Source: Streptomyces naganishii JCM 4654 (GTDB taxonomy: Bacteria > Actinomycetota > Actinomycetes > Streptomycetales > Streptomycetaceae). From it: a DNA stretch of 64,000 bases. Below, one piece after another: positions 25,472 to 32,015 of the stretch. The DNA lies in the NCBI RefSeq assembly GCF_014650575.1, contig NZ_BMVF01000003.1, positions 310,001 to 374,000 on the forward strand, read 5' to 3'. The notes under the pieces were generated by a model. That model was not told the DNA's origin. It was given only the letters and a program-made list of their open reading frames with translations, and searched no databases. A program made the position numbers and the translations under genes. Positions within the stretch are counted from its first letter, which is position 1; every line of letters begins with the position of its first letter.

Positions 25472-26509
25472 TCAGCCCAGGACCACGCAGGACGCCGCCG
25501 GCACGCCGACCGCGCCGACCCGTTCGGGCAGGCCCGTGCTCGGGTCCACGGCGAACCAGGTCACGTCCCCCGAGCGCTCGTTGGCGACGTACAGGAAACC
25601 GCCGGACAGGGTCAGCGCGCGCGGCCAGTCGCCGCCGCACGGGACGGTGCCCAGCGGCCGCAGCCGTTCCCCGTCCGCCTCGACGGCGAACGCGGACAGC
25701 ACGTTCTCGCCGCGGGTCGCGACCCATACGAAGCGTCCGTCGGGGGCCACGGCGATGCCCGAGGGGTAGGCGTCCCCGGCCGGGGCGGCGGGCAGCACCG
25801 GCGTCTCGGCCAGCGGTCTGAGTGAGCCGGCCTCGCCGTCCCAGTGGCAGACGGTGACGGTGGGCGTGAGCTCGTTGACGACGTAGGCGTGCCGGCCGGC
25901 CGGGTGGAAGGCCAGGTGGCGGGGGCCGGAGCCGGGGCGCAGCGCGATCTCCCGGTGCAGGGCGAGCGCTCCGCCCTCCAGGCCGCACACCCGTACCGAG
26001 TCCGTGCCCAGGTCGACGCTGACGGCCCAGCGGCCCGCCGGGTCGGGCTGCACCTGGTGGGCGTGCGGTTCGCGCTGGCGTTTCTCGTGGGGGCCGGAGC
26101 CGGTGTGCCACAGGATGCCCGAGGGCGCGTGGGCGAGGCGTCCGTCGGCGCGGATCGGGACCGCGCTGACGCTGCCGGAGCCGTAGTTGGCGGTCAGGAC
26201 GTGGCCGTCCAGCAGGCTGAGGTGGGTGGGGCCGCCGCCGACGCGGACGGGCGGGCCGGCGAGTTCGAGGGCTCCGTCCTTCACCCGGTATGCGGCCACC
26301 GCGCCCTCCGTGGTCTCGCTGACCGCGTAGAGCGTCCCGCCGTCCGGCGAGAGGGCCAGGTAGGAGGGGTCCCGCACGTCGTCGGCGGCGCTGAGCAGGG
26401 TGAGGGAGCCGTCGGGCTCCGCGACCGCGGCGGTGACGACACCGGGGCCGCCCGCCGCGGTGAACGACCCGATGAAGGCCCGCCGCTCCCGTCTCCCGCC
26501 GTCCACCAC
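25472..26509 (-). CDS. Lactonase family protein (6-phosphogluconolactonase/YbhE-like)
   Basis: A 345-residue seven-bladed propeller of the YbhE type, with family motifs AFIGSFTAAGG, PSYLALSPDGGTLYAVSE, ANYGSGSVS, HQVQPDP, GPRHLAFHPAGRHAYVVNEL and the catalytic-side region GIAVAPDGRFVWVATRG. Such proteins hydrolyse 6-phosphogluconolactone in the pentose phosphate pathway, or related sugar lactones. Start GTG 26509. A palindrome of the DasR type lies 54 bp upstream (26563-26574), which would tie expression to aminosugar status. Confidence 0.85.
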   Translation of the reverse strand: MVDGGRRERRAFIGSFTAAGGPGVVTAAVAEPDGSLTLLSAADDVRDPSYLALSPDGGTLYAVSETTEGAVAAYRVKDGALELAGPPVRVGGGPTHLSLLDGHVLTANYGSGSVSAVPIRADGRLAHAPSGILWHTGSGPHEKRQREPHAHQVQPDPAGRWAVSVDLGTDSVRVCGLEGGALALHREIALRPGSGPRHLAFHPAGRHAYVVNELTPTVTVCHWDGEAGSLRPLAETPVLPAAPAGDAYPSGIAVAPDGRFVWVATRGENVLSAFAVEADGERLRPLGTVPCGGDWPRALTLSGGFLYVANERSGDVTWFAVDPSTGLPERVGAVGVPAASCVVLG

Positions 26510-26562
26510 CGCTGTCCCCTCTCGGTCGACCCGTCGGGCTGACGGTAGCAGTCGATCAGCTG

Positions 26563-26574
26563 CGGTCTAGACCA
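26563..26574. promoter_or_regulatory. Putative DasR-type operator (dre) upstream of the lactonase gene
   Basis: CGGTCTAGACCA contains the perfect 10 bp palindrome GGTCTAGACC, the core of the published Streptomyces DasR site (TGGTCTAGACCA). It matches that 12-mer at 11 of 12 positions and sits 54 bp before the lactonase start. CTAG is rare in this kind of DNA, which raises the significance. Confidence 0.55.
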
Positions 26575-26602
26575 AGCATGGCACGGCGGCTCACGCGGCG
26601 CC

Positions 26603-28669
26603 TCACGCGCCGACCAACGGCGAACCGGACGGCGCCCGCAACGGCGCGGCCAGTTCGGCCAGGGCCCGCTCCAGCCCGTGCAGGTGAGCGAGCGCGGCAC
26701 CGGCGAGGGGGCGACGTGCGGCGACACCGGCGACGGGGTGCGAGGCGGCGGCACCGGCGGCAGGATGCCGGGTTTCGGCGACACCGGCGACGGGGTGCGA
26801 GGCGGCGGCACCGGTGGCGGGGTGCGAGGCGGCGACACCGGTGGCGGGGTGCGGGGCGGCGGCACCGGTGGCGGGGTGCGAGGCGGCGGCACCGGCGGCA
26901 GGATGCCGGGTTTCGGCGACACCGGTGGCGGGGTGCGGGGCGGCGGCACCGGCGGCAGGATGCCGGGTTTCGGCGACACCGGTGGCGGGGTGCGGGGCGG
27001 CGGCACCGGCGGCACCGGCGGCACCGGCGGCAGCGTGCCAGGTCTCGGCGCCACCGCCGACAGGGCGCGGGGTGGCGTCAGCGCCAGCGGTGGAGGGCCG
27101 GGAGGTGGCATCGGTGACAGGGTGCCGGGCCGCGGCGGCACCGGAGGCAGGAGGCCGGGTGGCGCCCGCCGTGGAGGGCCGGGCCGCAGCGGAGGGGCTG
27201 GCCCCGGCAGGGAGCCGGCCCGCACCAGCGCCCGCGACACCAAGCCGTGAGGCGGCGGCAGCCGCGAGCGCCGTTGGCTCGGTGGCTGCCGACTTCTCGG
27301 CGTCGCCGGAGCGCTCCTGGGCGAGGAGGGCCGTCACCGCCGTCTCGACGCGGGCGCACGCGGCGGCAAGGCGGGCGTCGTGGGAGGCCTCCGGGTCTGC
27401 GGCGACGGCGACCAGGCCGTGGATCTCGCGGGCGCAGTCGTCGAGCAGGGCGAGCACGCGGCGGGCGCGGCGCTTGCGGCCGGACAGCGGGTTGAGCGGG
27501 TGCACCAGCGGGGCGACGGAGAGCCGTACCCGCCCCAGTATCTGCTCGAGTTCCGCCACCCCGGGTGCCGGGTCGGCGTCCGGGACGCCGGCGAGCCGGG
27601 CGGAGGCCTCGGCGGTGCAGGCGTGCACGCAGCGCAGGGCGCGCTGGATCCAGGCGTCGGTGACGGCGTGGGTGGTGACGGGCAGCACGAACAGCACGGC
27701 GAGCCAGGCGCCGAGCGCGCCGACCGCCGTCTCCCCGAGCCTGAGCGCGAGCAGGCCCGGGGTGAGCACGCCAAGGAGCCCGTAGAGCGACTCGGCCAGC
27801 ACGGTGACCCAGAGCATCATCCAGGTGTAGGACACGGCGGCCGTGTAGAAGATCCCGAACACGCTCGCGGCCACGAGTGCGAGAGTGGGCAGCGCGGCGC
27901 CGTGCAGCGGGGCGACGACCAGCACGCCGAGGCCGATGCCTATGACGGTGCCGAGGACCCGGCGGAACCCTCGGACCAGGGTCTCGCCGCGCGAGGCGGT
28001 GTTCACGAAGATCCACCAGGTGGCCCCGACGGCCCAGTACCAGCGCTGCCCCGACACCAGCTGGCCGGCGACGAGGGCGAAGCCGGCGCCCGCAGTCGCC
28101 TGGACGGCCTGCCGGGTGGTCACCCGGGCCAGCCCGCTGCCGCCGGGCGCGCTGGGCACGGCCGCCGGGGGCAGACGGCGCTCGTAGCACCACAGACCGA
28201 AGCGCACCGCGGCCGCACTGAGCACCGACAGCACGACGGCGGCGGACAGTTCGGGCAGCTGCCCGGCCGTGGCGTGCAGGAACTGCGCCACGAAGAAGGT
28301 CATGAACGCGAACACGCCGAGACTGTGACCGCGCGGCCCCCAGCGCCGCGCGTACACGCCCGCGCCGACCACGGCGAGGAAGGTGAAGTCGCGGAGCACG
28401 GGGTGGGCGTGCAGCTCCGCCGCGGCGGCCAGCACCGGCAGTCCCGCCACCGGGAGCAGCGCGGTGGTGACCGCCTGCCCGCGCACCGTCGGGTCGGTGA
28501 CCGTGAAGAGGGCGAGCAGCGCGGCGAGCCCGCCGGTGACGGCGCCCACGAGGGAGTGCCCGGCCGCCCCGCAGACGGCGACCGCCAGGCCGATGCCGAG
28601 TACGGCCCGCGCGGCGAAGCGCAGCCGCGCCCGCCCCGGGTCCGGAGCCACGAACACCCTCTTCAGCAC
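26603..28669 (-). CDS. FUSC family membrane protein with a repetitive C-terminal tail
   Basis: A 688-residue protein from GTG 28669 (GAAGGGGG nine bases upstream); the longer frame adds an unlikely basic leader. Two hydrophobic FUSC blocks (about residues 15-165 and 185-330) hold six TM helices each. The second contains GFRRVLGTVIGIGLGVLVV, the family signature. A helical cytoplasmic domain follows (about 345-450), then about 200 residues of Ala/Pro/Gly/His repeats. The family exports aromatic acids or is of unknown substrate. It is divergent from an Lrp regulator, a plausible controller. Confidence 0.82.
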   Translation of the reverse strand: MLKRVFVAPDPGRARLRFAARAVLGIGLAVAVCGAAGHSLVGAVTGGLAALLALFTVTDPTVRGQAVTTALLPVAGLPVLAAAAELHAHPVLRDFTFLAVVGAGVYARRWGPRGHSLGVFAFMTFFVAQFLHATAGQLPELSAAVVLSVLSAAAVRFGLWCYERRLPPAAVPSAPGGSGLARVTTRQAVQATAGAGFALVAGQLVSGQRWYWAVGATWWIFVNTASRGETLVRGFRRVLGTVIGIGLGVLVVAPLHGAALPTLALVAASVFGIFYTAAVSYTWMMLWVTVLAESLYGLLGVLTPGLLALRLGETAVGALGAWLAVLFVLPVTTHAVTDAWIQRALRCVHACTAEASARLAGVPDADPAPGVAELEQILGRVRLSVAPLVHPLNPLSGRKRRARRVLALLDDCAREIHGLVAVAADPEASHDARLAAACARVETAVTALLAQERSGDAEKSAATEPTALAAAAASRLGVAGAGAGRLPAGASPSAAARPSTAGATRPPASGAAAARHPVTDATSRPSTAGADATPRPVGGGAETWHAAAGAAGAAGAAAPHPATGVAETRHPAAGAAAPHPATGVAETRHPAAGAAASHPATGAAAPHPATGVAASHPATGAAASHPVAGVAETRHPAAGAAASHPVAGVAARRPLAGAALAHLHGLERALAELAAPLRAPSGSPLVGA
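26696..27040 (-). repeat. Coding minisatellite in the FUSC gene tail
   Basis: Tandem 27-30 bp units encode alternating nine- and ten-residue blocks such as AAAPHPATG and VAETRHPAAG. The pair forms a 57 bp higher-order unit repeated with small changes. About eleven blocks are seen and all stay in frame. Copy number is likely to vary between strains. Confidence 0.88.
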
Positions 28670-28800
28670 TGAGTACCGCCCCCTTCGACGCCCGCGTCGC
28701 CGATCCCGGCATGAAAAAGGCGCCACGGAGGTCCGCAGCGCCATCGACGGGTACATGAGAGCATCACGAGTGCCGTCGGCTCAAGCGGATCCCTTCGCGG

Positions 28801-28815
28801 TGGGCCATTGGCCCA
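28801..28815. promoter_or_regulatory. Palindrome upstream of the Lrp-type regulator gene
   Basis: TGGGCCATTGGCCCA is a perfect 15 bp palindrome around a central T, 35 bp before the ATG at 28851. A second half-like GCCATTGG occurs at 28831-28838. Lrp proteins bind several phased sites, so this is a candidate autoregulatory region also positioned for the divergent FUSC gene. Confidence 0.5.
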
Positions 28816-28850
28816 GCCATGGGCCGTGAGCCATTGGTACTGTTCGGGCC

Positions 28851-29327
28851 ATGGCCGTGGACCAACTCGACACCCGCATCCTGCGACTGCTGCTGGAGCA
28901 GCCGCGCACCAGCATCCGTGAGTACGCCCGCATCCTGGGCGTCGCCCGCGGCACGCTCCAGGCGCGTCTGGACCGCCTGGAGCGGGACGGCGTGATCACC
29001 GGCACCGCCCCCGCCCTCTCCCCCGCCGCGCTCGGCCACCCGGTCCTGGCGTTCGTGCACATCGAGGTCACCCAGGGGCATCTGGACGACGTCGGGGACG
29101 CGCTCGCCGCCGTACCGGAGATCGTCGAGGCCTTCTCGATCACCGGCGGCGGCGATCTGCTCACCCGCGTGGTCGCGCGCGACAACGCGCACCTGGAGGA
29201 CGTGATCCAGAAGCTGATCAGCATGCCCGGCGTGGTCCGCACCCGCACCGAGGTGGCGCTGCGCGAGCGGGTCCCGCACCGGCTGCTGCCGCTGGTGGAG
29301 TCGATCGGGCGTACGGCGGGAAAGTGA
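28851..29327 (+). CDS. Lrp/AsnC family transcriptional regulator
   Basis: A 158-residue protein with an N-terminal helix-turn-helix (residues 4-55: DTRILRLLLEQPRTSIREYA, RGTLQARLDRLERDGVI) and a C-terminal RAM ligand/oligomerisation domain (LAFVHIEVTQG, ITGGGDLLTRVVARDN, MPGVVRTRTEVAL). Family members form octamers that sense amino acids or other small metabolites. Divergent from the FUSC exporter gene (181 bp between starts), so exporter control is a reasonable inference. Three tandem GGACCGCC units lie just after the stop. Confidence 0.9.
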   Translation: MAVDQLDTRILRLLLEQPRTSIREYARILGVARGTLQARLDRLERDGVITGTAPALSPAALGHPVLAFVHIEVTQGHLDDVGDALAAVPEIVEAFSITGGGDLLTRVVARDNAHLEDVIQKLISMPGVVRTRTEVALRERVPHRLLPLVESIGRTAGK

Positions 29328-29415
29328 CGGGCCGGCGGCCCCCCGCACCACCCGCCGCGACCGCCACCCCGGCCACCGCCGGACCGCCGGACCGCCGGAC
29401 CGCCGCGAGGATCCC

Positions 29416-30237
29416 TTACGACCGTCGGCGCGGCTTGCCGCGCCTGGCGCCGGCGCCCGAAGCGCCGCCCGACCCGCTGCCGGAGCGGCCCTGCTGCTGA
29501 CGGCCCCCGCGACCGGCCGCGCGGCCGGCTCCCGTGCGCCCGCCCCCGCCCCCGCCGCCTCCGCTTCCGCGGTCCGTGGTGCGGCCCTTCTTCCGGGCCT
29601 CGGGCTGGGCCTGGGCCTGCGGCTGGGGCCGGCCGCGGGTGCTGTTGACCGTCCGGCCGCGCACGATCCCGATGAAGTCCTCGACCAGATCGGTGTGCGC
29701 CGCCTCCGGCCAGGCCAGCGCGACAGCGGACTGGGGTGCGTCGGTGACGGGCCGGTAGGTGAGGTCCCGGCGGTGGTACAGGCGGGCCAGCGACTGGGGG
29801 ACGACCAGCAGGCCCACGCCGGCCGCGACGAGTTCGACCGCGTCCTCCGTGGTGGCGGGCCGTTCGAAGGCCGGCTCGCCGGGCGGGGTGTCCCAGCCGA
29901 GGACGTCGTCGAGGGGATGGAAGACCACCTCGTCGGCCAGGTCCTCGACGGACACCTCGTCGGCCGCCGTGATCACGTGGTCCTTGGGCACGACCACCAC
30001 CGTGGTCTCGGTGTAGAGGGGGATCGCGCTGAAGAACGTACGGTCCACCGGGAGGCGGACGATCCCCGCGTCCGCCGCGCCCTCGCGCAGCGCACCGTGC
30101 GCCTCGGCGGCGGGCAGCTGGAGGAGGGTGAGGGGGACGTCGGGCAGGCGCTCGTTCCAGATCCGCCCCCACTTGGCGGGCGTCACCCCGGGGACGTACG
30201 CGAGCCGGAAGGAGGGGGAGGGTTCCGAGCCTGTCAC
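29416..30237 (-). CDS. LysR substrate-binding-domain protein without a DNA-binding domain
   Basis: A 273-residue protein from GTG 30237. It starts directly in the LysR effector domain (FRLAYVPGVTPAKWGRIWNE, LPAAEAHGALREGAADAGIV, VPKDHVITAADE, DAVELVAAGVGLLVVPQSLA) and has no N-terminal helix-turn-helix; frames upstream have no HTH either. After residue 200 comes a Gly/Arg/Ser-rich basic tail of about 70 residues. A -10-like TAACCT 8 bp before GTG suggests a leaderless message. It is divergent from a DUF5997 gene 59 bp away, an arrangement I believe is conserved in actinobacteria. The lack of a DNA-binding domain suggests a partner supplies it. Confidence 0.82.
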   Translation of the reverse strand: MTGSEPSPSFRLAYVPGVTPAKWGRIWNERLPDVPLTLLQLPAAEAHGALREGAADAGIVRLPVDRTFFSAIPLYTETTVVVVPKDHVITAADEVSVEDLADEVVFHPLDDVLGWDTPPGEPAFERPATTEDAVELVAAGVGLLVVPQSLARLYHRRDLTYRPVTDAPQSAVALAWPEAAHTDLVEDFIGIVRGRTVNSTRGRPQPQAQAQPEARKKGRTTDRGSGGGGGGGGRTGAGRAAGRGGRQQQGRSGSGSGGASGAGARRGKPRRRS

Positions 30238-30296
30238 GCGGGCCAGGTTACCCGGCGTGGTCGGAGCGGGTGCCGGCGGTCGATAGTCTGGACACC

Positions 30297-30701
30297 ATGA
30301 AGTCGCACCAGACCGCCCAGACGATGAAGCCCGCGACCGCGGCGAAGAAGCTGGGTGTGTACCTGCCCGCCACGCCCGCGGAGTTCCAGGAGGGCGTGGT
30401 CTCGCGCGCGGAGCTCGACGCACTCCAGGCCGACCCGCCCGAGTGGCTGCGGGAACTGCGGCGCGAGGGCCCGCACCCGCGCCCGGTGGTCGCGGCCAAG
30501 CTGGGCGTGTCCATCGCCGGTCTCGCCCGGGGCGGAGTCACCGAGCCGCTCACCACCGAGCAGATCGAGGCGCTCAAGCAGGACCGGCCCGAGTGGCTGG
30601 AGAAGGAGCGTGCCACTCAGGCCGAGGTCCGCAAGGAGGCGGCGCGGCTGAAGCAGCGGGACGCCGAACGCGCCGCGCGCGACGACGACCCGCGCCGCTG
30701 A
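30297..30701 (+). CDS. DUF5997 family protein with internal duplication
   Basis: A 134-residue basic, helical protein from ATG 30297; TAGTCT 8 bp upstream is a possible -10 for a leaderless transcript. Two halves look alike: KKLGVYLP...SRAELDALQADPPEWLRELR and AKLGVSIA...TTEQIEALKQDRPEWLEKER. Each half has KLGV, an acidic helix and D.PEWL. The repeated short helices could be a pair of small DNA-binding modules, but I know of no assigned function. The divergent neighbour is a LysR effector domain lacking its own DNA-binding part. Confidence 0.82.
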   Translation: MKSHQTAQTMKPATAAKKLGVYLPATPAEFQEGVVSRAELDALQADPPEWLRELRREGPHPRPVVAAKLGVSIAGLARGGVTEPLTTEQIEALKQDRPEWLEKERATQAEVRKEAARLKQRDAERAARDDDPRR

Positions 30702-30755
30702 CCCACCCTGGCGGGCCGGCGCCCTCCCCTTCACGCGTGCAGCGTCCCGGGCCGT

Positions 30756-32015
30756 TCAGGCCGCCCGGGTGCTCCGCCGGGCCCGGCCGTCCCGGTGGAT
30801 GGGGGCGTCCGAGCCGGTCAGCGGGACGCCGGTTCCGCCGTGCCGGGTCGCGACGATCTCCGCCGCGATCGACAGAGCGGTCTCCTCAGGGGTACGGGCG
30901 CCCAGGTCCAGGCCGATCGGCGACCTGAGCCTGGACAGCTCCCGCTCGCCCAGCCCGGCCTCGCGCAGCCGCCGCTCACGGTCCTCGTGGGTGCGGCGCG
31001 AGCCCATCGCCCCGACGAACGCGGCCGGCATCCGCAGCGCCGCCTCCAGCAGGGGCACGTCGAACTTGGCGTCGTGGGTCAGCACGCACAGCACGGTGCG
31101 CGCGTCGGTCGCGGTGCCGCGCAGATAGCGGTGCGGCCAGTCGACCACGACCTCGTCCGCGTCGGGGAAGCGCGTCCGGGTGGCGAAGACGGGACGGGCG
31201 TCGCACACCGTCACGTGGTAGCCGAGGAACTTGCCCACCCGCACGAGCGCGGCGGCGAAGTCGACGGCCCCGAAGACGATCATCCTGGGCGGCGGCACGT
31301 TGGCCTCCACGAGGAGCGTGAGGCCGTCGGGGCAGTGCGAGCCGTCCTCGGACAGCTCCAGCGTGCCGGTGCGGCCCGCGTCCAGCATCGCCCTGGCCTC
31401 GGCCGCGGCCGTGCGGTCCAGCTCCGGGTGCGCACCGAAACCACCGTCGTAGGGCCGGCCGCCGCCGTCATACGGCCTGTCGCCGCCGTCGTACGGTCGG
31501 ACCCCGCCGTCATCCTGCCTGTCGCCGCCGTCGTACGGCCTTCCCCCTCCGTCGTATGAGTTGCCGCCGCTGCCGTCCGGCCGTACGAGCAGCGCCGCGC
31601 CCAGCAGGCCGGCCGGTCCCCGGACCACCCGGGCCAGGGCCGCCGGCTCGTGCCGGACCGCCGCCGACAGGGCCTCCTTGAGCACCGCCCTGACAGGGGC
31701 CGCCGCGGTGACCGGGGTGACCATGACCTCGATGACCCCGCCACAGGTCAGGCCGACGGCGAAGGCGTCCTCGTCGCTGTACCCGAAGCGCTCGACTACG
31801 GTCCGGCCGTCCTGGAGGGCCTGGGCGCACAGGTCGTACACCGCCCCTTCCACGCAGCCGCCGGAGACCGAGCCGATCGCCGTGCCCCCGGCGTCGACCG
31901 CGAGGGCGGCGCCGGGACCGCGCGGGGCGCTGCCGCCGACCCAGACGACGGTGGCGACGGCGAAGTCCCGTCCCTCCTCGATCCAGCCGTGCAGTTCCGC
32001 CGCGATGTCAAGCAT
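30756..32015 (-). CDS. XdhC/CoxI family molybdenum-enzyme maturation protein
   Basis: A 419-residue protein with XdhC N-domain motifs (VATVVWVGGSAPRGPGAALA, GSVSGGCVEGAVYDLC, GLTCGGVIEVMV) and a C-terminal Rossmann domain (RMIVFGAVDFAAALVRVGK, LTHDAKFDVPLLEAALRMP, FVGAMGSRRTHEDRE). XdhC/PaoD proteins bind Mo cofactor and insert the sulfurated form into the enzyme large subunit. The start overlaps the large-subunit stop by 8 bp, making this the last gene of the operon. Between the two domains lies an insert of six YDGG heptads. The usual family length is about 300-380. Confidence 0.9.
   Translation of the reverse strand: MLDIAAELHGWIEEGRDFAVATVVWVGGSAPRGPGAALAVDAGGTAIGSVSGGCVEGAVYDLCAQALQDGRTVVERFGYSDEDAFAVGLTCGGVIEVMVTPVTAAAPVRAVLKEALSAAVRHEPAALARVVRGPAGLLGAALLVRPDGSGGNSYDGGGRPYDGGDRQDDGGVRPYDGGDRPYDGGGRPYDGGFGAHPELDRTAAAEARAMLDAGRTGTLELSEDGSHCPDGLTLLVEANVPPPRMIVFGAVDFAAALVRVGKFLGYHVTVCDARPVFATRTRFPDADEVVVDWPHRYLRGTATDARTVLCVLTHDAKFDVPLLEAALRMPAAFVGAMGSRRTHEDRERRLREAGLGERELSRLRSPIGLDLGARTPEETALSIAAEIVATRHGGTGVPLTGSDAPIHRDGRARRSTRAA
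31434..31556 (-). repeat. In-frame 21 bp tandem repeats within the xdhC-like gene
   Basis: Six 21 bp units encode YDGGGRP, YDGGDRQ, DDGGVRP, YDGGDRP, YDGGGRP and a partial YDGG. They form a flexible acidic/glycine linker between the XdhC domains. Confidence 0.9.

Noticed and set aside
26696..27040. Regular repeats that look like a CRISPR array
   Set aside because: Units are directly adjacent with no unique spacers, stay in the FUSC reading frame and have no cas genes nearby.
26578..27250. Collagen-like Gly-rich frames on the + strand over the FUSC tail
   Set aside because: They are antisense readings of the coding minisatellite and lack a start context.
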